From Bacteroidales bacterium (lineage in GTDB: Bacteria > Bacteroidota > Bacteroidia > Bacteroidales > Tenuifilaceae): 51,907 nucleotides of DNA. The notes beneath the pieces were generated by a model. The model saw only the letters and a program-made list of their open reading frames with translations. It had not been told where the DNA came from and made no database searches. Made by a program: the position numbers and the translations under genes. This document shows, piece after piece, positions 34,809 through 43,727 of the stretch; position 1 is the first letter of the stretch, and every line of letters starts with the position of its first letter. The DNA is taken from NCBI GenBank assembly GCA_013141385.1, contig JABFRB010000042.1:1-51907 (forward strand), written 5' to 3'.

Positions 34809-36326
34809 ATGATAAAAAAAGTACTAATTGCAAATAGGGGCGAAATAGCCGTTCGTATTATTCGTTCTTGTCGTGAATTGGGTATTAAGTCAGTAGCCTT
34901 ATATTCAGATGCCGATAGAACAGCTATGCATGTACGGTATGCTGATGAAGCTTACCATATTGGACCTTCTCCATCAAAGGAGAGTTATCTGAATGGCGAT
35001 AAAATAATTGAAGTAGCCAAACAGTGCGAGGCTGATGCTATTCATCCAGGGTACGGTTTTTTATCAGAAAATGCTGAGTTTGCCAAGAAATGTAAAACAG
35101 CAGGTATAATCTTTATTGGCCCAACTTGGGAGTCGATAGTAACTATGGGAGATAAAATATCTGCACGATTAAAAATGATTGAAGCAGGTGTTCCTGTTGT
35201 ACCGGGGACTCAGCAAAAAGTTGGAGATATTGAAAGTGTAAATAAAGTTGTTAGCGAGATAGGGCTGCCTGTAATTATTAAAGCATCAGCAGGTGGTGGT
35301 GGTAAAGGGATGAGGTTAGTACGTAAAAAAGAGGATTTAGCATCTGCCATTCGGATGGCTCAATCGGAGGCTCTATCATCATTTGGAAATGATACTGTTT
35401 ACATAGAGAAATATTTGGATTCTCCTCATCATATTGAATTTCAAATTCTTGCCGACAAGCAAGGAACAACTGTACACCTTTTTGAGCGTGAATGCTCAGT
35501 TCAGCGTCGTCATCAAAAGATGATTGAAGAAACCCCATCACCATTCATTACCAAAGAGCTCAGGGATCAAATGGGAAAAGCAGCAATTAAGGCAGCAAGA
35601 GCAGTAAACTATGAGGGTGCTGGAACCATTGAATTCCTTGTTGATGCAAATCGCAATTTTTATTTTTTAGAGATGAATACTCGGCTACAGGTTGAGCACC
35701 CTATCACTGAGCGTACAACAGGCATCGATTTAGTTAAAGAGCAAATCTATATAGCATCAGGAAAACCTATTTCCTTCAATCAGGATGAACTTGTTCAATT
35801 TGGCCATGCAATAGAATGCCGTATTTCTGCTGAGGATCCTTTTAATAATTTCATGCCCTGTCCTGGTATTATCAGGCATATTAGCGAGCCAAATGGTTTA
35901 GGGGTAAGGACTGATGGTTATGTTTACGAGGGTTATGAAATCCCTATGCATTATGACCCAATGATCACAAAGATTATTACTTGGGGCAGAACAAGACCAG
36001 AGGCAATAGAACGAATGAAACGAGCACTTTTTGAGTATAAGATTACAGGAGTTAAAACATCTATTAAATTCCTCGAAAAGATAATGGATAATAAAGATTT
36101 TAATGATGGTAACTATGATACTCATTTTATAGAAAAGCACATGGATGAATTACTTGATATTCATTCAGATCCACACCCAACCACCACTGATATGGCTCTA
36201 ATTGGAGCTTATATCGACTACACTACCAAACTCGAAAAAATTGGGATGAACGACTTTGTGATAACTGCTAAAAAGAACGAGAAATGGAAGGAGTACGGGT
36301 TGATGAAATCATTACAAAGAATTTAG
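34809..36326 (+). CDS. accC: Acyl-CoA carboxylase, biotin carboxylase subunit
   Basis: A 505-residue ATP-grasp enzyme that carboxylates the biotin of the carrier subunit with bicarbonate and ATP. The N-terminal IANRGEIAVRIIRSCRELG, the Gly-rich ATP loop KASAGGGGKGMRL (about 157-169), ECSVQRRHQKMIEE and MNTRLQVEHPITE (about 289-301) are all present. It is about 50 residues longer than acetyl-CoA carboxylase AccC, with a helical tail (after LDIHSDPHPTTTDM), as in propionyl-CoA-type enzymes lacking a fused carrier domain. It is the first gene of a three-gene operon with the carrier and carboxyltransferase, so it probably belongs to a propionyl- or broad acyl-CoA carboxylase, not housekeeping AccC. 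Confidence 0.92.
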   Translation: MIKKVLIANRGEIAVRIIRSCRELGIKSVALYSDADRTAMHVRYADEAYHIGPSPSKESYLNGDKIIEVAKQCEADAIHPGYGFLSENAEFAKKCKTAGIIFIGPTWESIVTMGDKISARLKMIEAGVPVVPGTQQKVGDIESVNKVVSEIGLPVIIKASAGGGGKGMRLVRKKEDLASAIRMAQSEALSSFGNDTVYIEKYLDSPHHIEFQILADKQGTTVHLFERECSVQRRHQKMIEETPSPFITKELRDQMGKAAIKAARAVNYEGAGTIEFLVDANRNFYFLEMNTRLQVEHPITERTTGIDLVKEQIYIASGKPISFNQDELVQFGHAIECRISAEDPFNNFMPCPGIIRHISEPNGLGVRTDGYVYEGYEIPMHYDPMITKIITWGRTRPEAIERMKRALFEYKITGVKTSIKFLEKIMDNKDFNDGNYDTHFIEKHMDELLDIHSDPHPTTTDMALIGAYIDYTTKLEKIGMNDFVITAKKNEKWKEYGLMKSLQRI

Positions 36327-36397
36327 TACCATTAATCTGATTTTGGTATTAGGGAATACTTACAAATAATAAATATTTTGATTAATAATTACTATTA

Positions 36398-36979
36398 ATG
36401 GAACATTGGAAAAAAAGAGATAAGAAACTTAATGATCCAGCTCAATTTCGAAACACTATAAAAAGCAGTATGGCACTTGATATTAAAATCGGCGATCGCG
36501 ATGCACATGTTCGTATGATTAAAAAGGAAGGATCAAAAGCGACCATTCAAATCGATGAAAAAATTTATGAAGTAGATATCATCATGGTTGAAAATGGTGT
36601 ATACTCTATAATTCATGAAGGAAAATCCTATAACATAGAGATGATTCAGGGCAGTAGTCCTAAAAATTATTTTGTAAATACGTACTACTCATCTCATGAA
36701 CTCAACATTATTGATGCTCAGAGTCGTTACCAGCAGAATAGGAATAAGGATGGATTACATAGTGGAGATAAAATCATATCAACACCAATGCCTGGGAAGG
36801 TTGTTCGAATTCCTGTTAGTGAGGGTGATCAAGTTGAGAAGGGAACCACGCTTATTGTAATATCCGCCATGAAAATGGAAAGCGAATATAAATCACCTTT
36901 AGATGGTGTTGTTAAAAGAATATATGTTACAGAAGGTGAGACTATTAATGGTCACCAACCCCTTGTTGAAATCGAATAA
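36398..36979 (+). CDS. Biotin carboxyl carrier protein
   Basis: A 193-residue carrier: an N-terminal ~120-residue region that probably docks the partner enzymes, then a biotinyl domain (about 126-193). The biotinylated lysine is K159 in SAMKMES, set in the usual hammerhead with [19 protein letters not shown] before it. It lies 71 bp after the biotin carboxylase gene and 14 bp before the carboxyltransferase gene. Swinging biotin would carry CO2 between them. Confidence 0.92.
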   Translation: MEHWKKRDKKLNDPAQFRNTIKSSMALDIKIGDRDAHVRMIKKEGSKATIQIDEKIYEVDIIMVENGVYSIIHEGKSYNIEMIQGSSPKNYFVNTYYSSHELNIIDAQSRYQQNRNKDGLHSGDKIISTPMPGKVVRIPVSEGDQVEKGTTLIVISAMKMESEYKSPLDGVVKRIYVTEGETINGHQPLVEIE

Positions 36980-36993
36980 TTAGCTTATTATTT

Positions 36994-38535
36994 ATGAAGA
37001 CTTTAGAAGAAAAATTTAACCAGTTTGAGCAAAAAATAAAAGAAGCCACACTGGGTGGCGGTTCTGAGCGTATACAAAAACAGCATGAAGCAGGTAAGCA
37101 AACTGCCCGTGAGCGAATAATTGAATTCCTAGATAAAGGATCTTTTAACGAATTTGATATGCTTGTTACACATCGCTCTAATGAGTTTGGTATGGATAAA
37201 ACTAAAACTCCTGGCGATGGTGTTATTTCAGGTTATGGAAAAGTAGAGGGTCGTTTAGTGTATATATTCGCATTTGATTTTACCGTTTTTGGGGGAACCT
37301 TAAGTAGGGCAAATGCCGATAAGATAGTAAAGGTTCAGCAATTGGCGCTTAAAATGGGTGCACCCTTAATAGGACTTAATGATTCTGGTGGTGCTCGTAT
37401 TCAGGAAGGCGTGCAAAGCCTTGCAGGTTATGCCGAGATTTTTCACAATAATGTTAAGAGTTCAGGAGTAGTTCCTCAAATCTCATGTATTATGGGTCCT
37501 TGTGCAGGAGGAGCAGTTTATTCACCTGCTTTGACTGATTTTATTATTATGGTTAAGGATACAAGTTATATGTTTGTAACTGGTCCGGATGTAATTAAAA
37601 CAGTAACTCACGAAGATGTTACAAAGGAAGAGCTTGGGGGTGCAATTACTCATAATTCTAGGAGTGGTGTTGCTCATTTTGTTGCAGAGAACGATGAGCA
37701 AGCAGCCATGCTTGTTCGTGAATTGTTGGGATTTTTACCATCCAACAACATGGAGGAGGCACCTCTTGTTCCCACAACTGATGATACCCACAGACAGGAT
37801 GAGAGTTTGCAAACGCTTGTCCCATTAGATCCAAATAAGCCTTATGATATCAAAGATCTAATTGAAACTATTCTCGACGATAAAAATTTTCTGGAGGTTC
37901 AACCACATTATGCTAAAAATATTGTAATAGGTTTTGGTCGTATGGCAGGGCAGTCGGTTGGAATCGTTGCTAATCAACCAATACATTTGGCAGGAGTTCT
38001 TGATATTGACTCTTCAATTAAAGCTGCCCGATTTGTTAGATTTTGCGATGCCTTCAATATTCCAATAATTACTTTTGTTGATGTTCCCGGATTTCTCCCC
38101 GGATTAACTCAGGAAACAAACGGCATAATTAAACATGGAGCAAAATTACTTTACGCATTTTCAGAAGCAACAGTTCCTTTAATAACTGTAATTACTCGTA
38201 AAGCATATGGTGGAGCCTATTGTGTGATGGCTAGTAAACATATTGGTGCTGATGTAAATTTTGCCTACCCAACAGCCGAAATTGCAGTAATGGGACCGGA
38301 GGGAGCCGTGAATATTATTTTTAGAAACAAAATCTCAAATGAAGAGGAACGTTTAGAAAAAATTGAGGAATACCGCGAGACCCTTGCAAATCCATATAAA
38401 GCTGCTGAACTTGGATATATCGATGAGGTTATTTACCCCAAACAAACCCGGTTTAAAATAATTCAAGCCTTGGAGATGACAAGGAATAAAACCCAACAAC
38501 CTCCACATCGGAAGCATGGAAATATTGTTCTTTAA
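36994..38535 (+). CDS. Acyl-CoA carboxylase carboxyltransferase (PccB-like)
   Basis: A 513-residue carboxyltransferase of the single-chain PccB/AccD5 type, with both crotonase-like halves: the N-terminal oxyanion-hole region [11 protein letters not shown] and the C-terminal [14 protein letters not shown]. It moves CO2 from biotin to an acyl-CoA. In Streptomyces PccB the residue after YGGAY is Asp422, which sets propionyl preference, and AccB has Ile there; here it is Cys, so substrate choice cannot be assumed. Third gene of the operon. A methylmalonyl-CoA/propionate role is the likeliest reading. Confidence 0.92.
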   Translation: MKTLEEKFNQFEQKIKEATLGGGSERIQKQHEAGKQTARERIIEFLDKGSFNEFDMLVTHRSNEFGMDKTKTPGDGVISGYGKVEGRLVYIFAFDFTVFGGTLSRANADKIVKVQQLALKMGAPLIGLNDSGGARIQEGVQSLAGYAEIFHNNVKSSGVVPQISCIMGPCAGGAVYSPALTDFIIMVKDTSYMFVTGPDVIKTVTHEDVTKEELGGAITHNSRSGVAHFVAENDEQAAMLVRELLGFLPSNNMEEAPLVPTTDDTHRQDESLQTLVPLDPNKPYDIKDLIETILDDKNFLEVQPHYAKNIVIGFGRMAGQSVGIVANQPIHLAGVLDIDSSIKAARFVRFCDAFNIPIITFVDVPGFLPGLTQETNGIIKHGAKLLYAFSEATVPLITVITRKAYGGAYCVMASKHIGADVNFAYPTAEIAVMGPEGAVNIIFRNKISNEEERLEKIEEYRETLANPYKAAELGYIDEVIYPKQTRFKIIQALEMTRNKTQQPPHRKHGNIVL

Positions 38536-38636
38536 GCCTAAATAGTGAGGATTAGCTCTAAATATATTTCAAAAGATTAAGTAACGTGCTATATTTAAGC
38601 GTTTTAATCAATTGAACATAAAAAGTGTATTTTTTT

Positions 38637-38667
38637 TTTGGAGATGTTAATAAATGCTATATTTTTG
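38637..38667 (+). promoter_or_regulatory. Perfect Bacteroidota promoter for the tRNA pair
   Basis: TTTG (38637-38640), exactly 19 bases, TATTTTTG (38660-38667): full consensus match. The tRNA-Gly gene begins 17 bases later. Confidence 0.8.
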
Positions 38668-38684
38668 CATCACCAAAAAACAAT

Positions 38685-38760
38685 GCAGAAGTAGCTCAGT
38701 TGGTAGAGCATAACCTTGCCAAGGTTAGGGTCGCGAGTTCGAGTCTCGTCTTCTGCTCCA
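38685..38760 (+). tRNA. tRNA-Gly (GCC), CCA encoded
   Basis: A 76-base cloverleaf: acceptor GCAGAAG/CTTCTGC, D arm GCTCAGTTGGTAGAGC, anticodon GCC (38718-38720) in a 7-base loop, and T arm with GTTCGAG. The discriminator is T and CCA is encoded. Confidence 0.95.
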
Positions 38761-38767
38761 AAAGCAT

Positions 38768-38799
38768 AAAGTTCAAAGTTTACATAAGCTTTGAACTTT
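38768..38799 (+). terminator. Hairpin between the two tRNA genes
   Basis: AAAGTTCAAAG (38768-38778) pairs perfectly with CTTTGAACTTT (38789-38799), followed by TT. It could part-terminate the transcript or aid tRNA processing. Confidence 0.55.
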
Positions 38800-38824
38800 T
38801 AACTTTAAAGTTCTAAGATTTATT

Positions 38825-38909
38825 GCCCGGGTGGTGGAACTGGTAGACACGCAGGACTTAAAATCCTGTGGCCATTGCGGCTGTGCGGGTTCAAGTCCCG
38901 CCCCGGGTA
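38825..38909 (+). tRNA. tRNA-Leu (TAA), no encoded CCA
   Basis: An 85-base class II tRNA: acceptor GCCCGGG/CCCGGGT (first pair G-T), long variable arm TGGCCATTGCGGCT, and anticodon TAA in loop CTTAAAA. The discriminator A at 38909 is followed by CGA, so CCA must be added enzymatically. Confidence 0.95.
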
Positions 38910-38911
38910 CG

Positions 38912-38935
38912 AAAGCCTCGAGTAATCGAGGCTTT
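38912..38935 (+). terminator. Intrinsic terminator after tRNA-Leu
   Basis: AAAGCCTCGA, loop GTAA, TCGAGGCTTT, then a T. A compact 10-bp stem directly after the tRNA. Confidence 0.75.
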
Positions 38936-39029
38936 TGTTATTTTGTAGATTTGAATAAATGATTGTGAAGTTTATCATATTTGACTTGAATATGACCGCT
39001 TTGAGAATCTTTTCTAAATAACTTACGTT

Positions 39030-39079
39030 ACGATTATCCCATCTATTAATGGAGAATTTTCTAGCAAATCTATGATTTA
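39030..39079 (+). repeat. Flanking direct repeat, left copy
   Basis: It matches 46883-46931 in the same orientation: ACGATTATC, TTAATGGAGA, and AGCAAATCTATGATTTA are shared with a few substitutions and a 1-bp length change. It lies in the spacer before the TolC-like gene. The remainder of 38936-39340 shows no gene. Confidence 0.7.
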
Positions 39080-39340
39080 AAGAATATTCCACTCGTTATG
39101 TTGATTTAAGTTGTTTTTAGCCTAGAAGACCTCCAGACCCATAATATTACTAATTTAAGAAAAATATCAAGTATATAGCATAAACAATAACTGTTTATTG
39201 CAATTTCTGAATGTTTGCGTTCTTGGCTTGGTCTGGATTTATCAAGCCCAAGAATTCGGTAACAATTTGTTACAAACCTGAAAAAAGTGCCTTACAAATG
39301 CATCGTTATTTTGCTTGCGAATCAAATATGGCATTCTACA

Positions 39341-40627
39341 ATGAAAAAAACAATTTACATTCTAATCGTATTTTACGTTCACATCTCTTGGCAAACAATG
39401 GCTCAAATAGAGTCAACTAATGTCGCACTAAGTCAATGCATTGATGCTGCTTTAATCAATAATCCAAGTATCAAGGAGTCAGAAAACGATGCAAGCATCT
39501 CCGCTTTGGGTATTAAAATGGCGCAGTCCGGTTTGTATCCAACTGTTTCAATCGAAGGTTCTGGAGGAATATCAGATCAATACCGATTGGGAAATGATTA
39601 TAAGATCGGTACTGCTAAACTGACAATAGATCAGTTAATCTGGCAAAAGGGAAAAGTTAAATCTGTCATAGAACAGACCCGTTTTACTAAAGACGCTTCT
39701 ATCGCTTCACTTGAAGCTCGCAAACAGGAACTAATCGTTTCGGTTAAGAAAATATATTTTACCTGTTTACAGCAGAATCAATTGTACTTAGTTGCTCAGG
39801 ATAATGTATCGAAGGCTGAATTATTCTTAGAGTATGCTAGAGAGCGTTATAAAATTGGAGTTGGAAGGAAATCGGATATTCTGAAAGCAGAAAGCGATCT
39901 TGCTGAAGCTGAATTTGAAAGAGACTCATACCGGAACTCGCTAAAGCAATCGCAGAACGAACTATCCATGCTTACGGGTCTTTCTGATAATAATCAGTCT
40001 CTACTAGTAGATACATGGCAAGTTGGCAACCTTGAAACATACAACAAACAATCCGATAGCCTTTTTGCAATTGCATTTAAAAATTACCCCGAATTGCAGA
40101 TGATTAACAACCTTGGATTAATGCAACAGGCAAAGATTCAAGAGACAAAAGCAGAATTCTATCCACGAATAGGAGTCAGTGCAGGTTACAATTGGAGCTA
40201 CAATCCTATCGTTCAAAAGCAAAATAGTTGGTATTCAGTAGTAGCCCTTCGATGGAATATATTCAATGGTAATGAAAAACGCTATAGGTTACAATCGGAA
40301 AAGATAAGAAGAATCAGCTATGAAAATCAGGCTGATGAAATAAAGACCTTTTTAATAAAGGAGGTAAGCAACTGCTTAATCAGCATAAAGGAAGCAGAAA
40401 ATCAAATTGTCCTTACCAACAAATTAATGAAAACTACCTCGGAAAATCTTGAAATAGCCAAAAGTCAGTTCAATGTTGGAACAGGTTCAATGTTAGAGCT
40501 GACAGATGCTAGAGTAAAAGATCTTTCAGCCAAACAAAAAAATATTCAGGCCATGACCACTTTTCAAATTGCTATGGCAAATCTCGAACGCTTAATTGGA
40601 AATACTAATGAAACACCCATGTTATAG
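39341..40627 (+). CDS. TolC-like outer-membrane efflux protein
   Basis: A 428-residue outer-membrane channel of the TolC/OEP family. I start it at the ATG at 39341, which opens a signal peptide (KKTIYILIVFYVHISWQTMAQ); upstream in-frame starts would bury it. Two long coiled-coil halves each carry the family pattern (LARERYKIGVGRKSDILKAE in form; QFNVGTGSMLELTDARV near the end), and beta segments such as YPRIGVSAGYNWSYNP lie between. It is the first gene of the export module. Its last codons and TAG stop lie inside a ~60-bp hairpin repeat element (40609-40666). Confidence 0.9.
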   Translation: MKKTIYILIVFYVHISWQTMAQIESTNVALSQCIDAALINNPSIKESENDASISALGIKMAQSGLYPTVSIEGSGGISDQYRLGNDYKIGTAKLTIDQLIWQKGKVKSVIEQTRFTKDASIASLEARKQELIVSVKKIYFTCLQQNQLYLVAQDNVSKAELFLEYARERYKIGVGRKSDILKAESDLAEAEFERDSYRNSLKQSQNELSMLTGLSDNNQSLLVDTWQVGNLETYNKQSDSLFAIAFKNYPELQMINNLGLMQQAKIQETKAEFYPRIGVSAGYNWSYNPIVQKQNSWYSVVALRWNIFNGNEKRYRLQSEKIRRISYENQADEIKTFLIKEVSNCLISIKEAENQIVLTNKLMKTTSENLEIAKSQFNVGTGSMLELTDARVKDLSAKQKNIQAMTTFQIAMANLERLIGNTNETPML

Positions 40628-40666
40628 TTTAACAAAAAATGAGATAAACAAAATATGGGTGTTCCA
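40609..40666 (+). repeat. ~60-bp hairpin element, copy 2, overlapping the TolC stop
   Basis: It is nearly identical to the reverse complement of 24277-24337. The reading frame of the TolC-like gene enters it and ends there, so Glu-Thr-Pro-Met-Leu and TAG (40625-40627) come from the element. The hairpin may also act as the operon's internal terminator. Confidence 0.78.
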
Positions 40667-40759
40667 CGATTGTAGGTTACTAGCCTTACCATTTGTCTTA
40701 CATCTCGCTATTAAACAATCGTTTAACATAATTATAATCTCGTGAAAACAAGAAATAAT

Positions 40760-41827
40760 ATGAATTACTTAATTAAATCTTTAGTTGTACTAGGCATGGC
40801 TGTAGTTATGGCATCATGCTCGAACACTACCGAAAGCACAACTTTTCAAACCGTTGCCGTACAGCGAAAAACCATATGCACATCGATAATTGCAACGGGT
40901 ATCATTAAGCCTAAAGTTGGTGCAGAAGTCCGCGTAGGATCAAGGGCTTCAGGCATTGTAAAAAGGCTTCATGTAAAAATCGGAGATGAAGTACGTAAAG
41001 GAGATTTACTGGCCAATCTTGATGATTCTGAACTATCGGCACGATATCGATTGGAAATGGCAAATCTGGACAATGCTCAAACTGTTTTGAAATATGCTAA
41101 AATCGAGATGGGCAGGGCTAAATCTTTGGTTGAAAAAGATTTTTCTTCCATTCAATCGTATGACAATTTGGTGAAAGAATATGACATGGCTCTCTCACGA
41201 GTTGCTAGCGTACAGGCTTCGGTTGATTATGCTTTAACAGAACTCGGATTTACCCAAATAGTAGCACCTATCTCTGGGGTCATTGGTTCAGTATCCACAC
41301 AGGAAGGAGAAACAGTCTCTGCCTCTTTTTCTGCTCCTACGTTTGTAACAATTATTGACCTTTCACGCATTGAAGTGTGGGCATACGTTGACGAAACAGA
41401 TATTGGTAAGATAGAAATTGGACAAAAAACGAGTTTCACTCTCGACACCTATACCGGAAACAGATTTGAAGGTACTGTGTCTGCCATTTATCCCAAGGCA
41501 GAGATTCGCGATAATGTGGTTAACTACATTGTAATCATCGAAATATCTGATAACATGGGCAAAATCCTACGGCCAGAGATGACGGCATCGGTTACGATTC
41601 AAACAAGTGGTATGGACAATGTTTTGAGTATCCCGAACAATGCAATTAAACGGAAAAATGCAGAAACTGTGGTCTATATCCTCGAGAACGGAAATCCAAT
41701 ACAGAGAAAAATTAAAACGGGTATCAAAGGACCTCAAATAACGGAAGTTATGGAAGGTCTGAAGGAAAATGATCAGGTAATAATAAACAGTGAAGAATTA
41801 TTCAAAAATAAAAACCAACAGCTATGA
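40760..41827 (+). CDS. Efflux periplasmic adaptor (HlyD/MacA type) lipoprotein
   Basis: A 355-residue adaptor from this ATG (a GTG at 40742 in frame would add 6 residues). Lipoprotein signal ends VVMASC, so it is probably lipid-anchored. Then barrel/lipoyl half-motifs (GSRASGIVKRLHVKIGDEVRKG and GFTQIVAPISGVIGSVST type), a short helical hairpin (about 95-150) and a beta-barrel domain. The hairpin is of the short MacA class. It links the inner-membrane ABC unit with the TolC-like channel. It follows the TolC gene after 132 bp, and its stop overlaps the ATPase start (ATGA). Confidence 0.88.
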   Translation: MNYLIKSLVVLGMAVVMASCSNTTESTTFQTVAVQRKTICTSIIATGIIKPKVGAEVRVGSRASGIVKRLHVKIGDEVRKGDLLANLDDSELSARYRLEMANLDNAQTVLKYAKIEMGRAKSLVEKDFSSIQSYDNLVKEYDMALSRVASVQASVDYALTELGFTQIVAPISGVIGSVSTQEGETVSASFSAPTFVTIIDLSRIEVWAYVDETDIGKIEIGQKTSFTLDTYTGNRFEGTVSAIYPKAEIRDNVVNYIVIIEISDNMGKILRPEMTASVTIQTSGMDNVLSIPNNAIKRKNAETVVYILENGNPIQRKIKTGIKGPQITEVMEGLKENDQVIINSEELFKNKNQQL

Positions 41828-42486
41828 TTCAACTAAAAAATGTAAGTAAGAAGTTCAGTAATAATGGACAAAAACCAGTGCAAGCGCTGAAGGAAACAAA
41901 TCTGGTTATAAAACAGGGTGAGTTTGTTGCCATCGTTGGTCCATCAGGGTCAGGTAAATCAAGTATGATGAATATCCTAGGCATGCTCGATAGACCAACC
42001 TCTGGAGAATATTATTTCGAAAACAGGGAAATTAATACTCTCAGCGAGGATGAATTGGCTTCTATCCGAAATAAAAAGATCGGTTTTGTTTTTCAGAAAT
42101 TTCACCTTCTACCTAAAACTACAGCATTGGAAAATGTAGAACTACCATTGCTCTATTCTGATCGGAAAAATATAAATGGACTAGCAATGAATGCACTCAA
42201 ACAAGTAGGTTTGATTGATAGGGCAACTCATCGTGCCAACGAGCTATCGGGAGGTCAGCAGCAACGAGTTGCCATTGCTCGTGCCCTTGTAAATGAACCG
42301 GATATAATCTTTGCCGATGAACCAACTGGTAACCTTGACTCTGCCTCAGGTCAGGAAATAATGAGAATTTTTCAGGTATTGAATGAAGCTGGCAAAACGA
42401 TTGTGCTTATAACTCACGACTTATCAGTAGCAGCTTACGCCAAACGAACAATTCAAATTCACGATGGCATTGTTAACGAAAATTGA
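41824..42486 (+). CDS. ABC transporter ATPase, MacB/LolD type
   Basis: A 220-residue nucleotide-binding subunit. Walker [10 protein letters not shown] (about residues 39-47), Q-loop [10 protein letters not shown], signature LSGGQQQRV, Walker [12 protein letters not shown] and H-loop ITHD are all present. Only one ATPase serves both downstream permeases. It overlaps the adaptor stop by 4 bp and precedes the first permease by 25 bp. Family call is secure; the transported molecule is unknown. Confidence 0.95.
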   Translation: MIQLKNVSKKFSNNGQKPVQALKETNLVIKQGEFVAIVGPSGSGKSSMMNILGMLDRPTSGEYYFENREINTLSEDELASIRNKKIGFVFQKFHLLPKTTALENVELPLLYSDRKNINGLAMNALKQVGLIDRATHRANELSGGQQQRVAIARALVNEPDIIFADEPTGNLDSASGQEIMRIFQVLNEAGKTIVLITHDLSVAAYAKRTIQIHDGIVNEN

Positions 42487-42511
42487 TAAAAATCTTTTTA
42501 AAATATAAACC

Positions 42512-43726
42512 ATGAACAAAAAAGAAACTTTGAAGAGCAGTTTACGCATATTAAAAAGAAACAAGATGCGTACATTTTTTATGGTACTTGGAATAATAAT
42601 TGGAGTTGCTTCGCTAAGCATAACATTTACTATTGGTCAAGGCTTTCAGAAGCAAATCACTGAAAGAGTAAAGAAATATCTTGGTTCCAGCGATCTTCTT
42701 ATTACCGCAATGAAAATAAAACTTGAAGGAAAACCAACTGAAAATAATTTAGTTTCAACATTAACTATAGATGACCTTAAAGCAATTGCATCAGAAGTAC
42801 CATTGGTAAGCATGTATGCCCCGGTACAGTTTCTGCCTAAGAGCGAAATCATTGCAGGGAATAAAAATATTTCAACATCAGTAAGAGGAAGTTCAACAAG
42901 CGGGCAGATTGTATGGAACCGTGGAGTGATAAAAGGCGAATATTTTGATGATGCCGAAGAATTGAATGCTTCACGGGTGGCACTTATCGGAACAAAAATT
43001 GCGGAGACACTTTTTGGGACATCAGATCCTATTGGTGCTCAGATCAGGATTGGTGATGTGCCATTTACGGTTAAAGGGGTTCTCGAACCTAAAGGTATTG
43101 ATCCTCACGGTAACGATATGGATCTGGATGTAATTGTTCCTATTACAACCATGATGAAACGCCTTATGAATGTTGACTATATAGCGATGGCAAAAATTGT
43201 CCTTTCAGACGAAAATCGTATGGATGAGGCCGTTTCTGGAATCACTGCGGTATTGAATGAAAGGCATCACATTACCAATGGAGAGAGTGATTTTCTCATC
43301 CTTACCCCAACATTTGTAAAAGAAAAAATCAAAGAGATGACAAAGGTTTTTAATGTTTTTCTACCCTTAATATCTTTAATTGCTTTGTTTGCCGCAGGTA
43401 TTGTCATTGTTGTTCTAATGCTCATGTCGGTAAACGAACGAATCAGTGAAATAGGTCTGCGCAAGGCAGTGGGAGCACGATCCAAAGACGTTATTTCTCA
43501 ATTCCTGATAGAAGTCTCAATTACTTCGCTGCTCGGCGGTATTATTGGAATAACGATTGGTTTGGTATGTTTCAAAGTATTCTGTTCAATTATTAAGTTA
43601 TCATTCTTTATTCCCTGGCAAATTCCTGTTTTTGGAGTCCTTTTGCCAGTAATAGTTGGAATTATTGCTGGCATAATCCCAGCAAGAAAAGCAGCAAAAT
43701 ACAATCCAATTGAAGCGTTGAGGTAA
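42512..43726 (+). CDS. MacB/FtsX-type ABC permease 1
   Basis: A 404-residue permease: N-terminal membrane helix (about 22-44), a large periplasmic MacB_PCD domain (about 45-270), then three FtsX helices. The conserved NERISEIGLRKAVGARSKDV link (about 306-325) is typical. The stop is 1 bp before the second permease's ATG, so the two are tightly coupled. MacB-class transporters drive export or lipid handling by mechanotransmission rather than transport through the membrane itself. Confidence 0.9.
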   Translation: MNKKETLKSSLRILKRNKMRTFFMVLGIIIGVASLSITFTIGQGFQKQITERVKKYLGSSDLLITAMKIKLEGKPTENNLVSTLTIDDLKAIASEVPLVSMYAPVQFLPKSEIIAGNKNISTSVRGSSTSGQIVWNRGVIKGEYFDDAEELNASRVALIGTKIAETLFGTSDPIGAQIRIGDVPFTVKGVLEPKGIDPHGNDMDLDVIVPITTMMKRLMNVDYIAMAKIVLSDENRMDEAVSGITAVLNERHHITNGESDFLILTPTFVKEKIKEMTKVFNVFLPLISLIALFAAGIVIVVLMLMSVNERISEIGLRKAVGARSKDVISQFLIEVSITSLLGGIIGITIGLVCFKVFCSIIKLSFFIPWQIPVFGVLLPVIVGIIAGIIPARKAAKYNPIEALR

Positions 43727-43727
43727 G

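Noticed and set aside
38625-38816. 63-codon plus-strand frame over tRNA-Gly
   Set aside because: It runs through the promoter and tRNA-Gly; a common artefact of tRNA genes.
38820-39092. 90-codon minus-strand frame over tRNA-Leu
   Set aside because: It reads antisense through the tRNA and its terminator; the tRNA explains the sequence.
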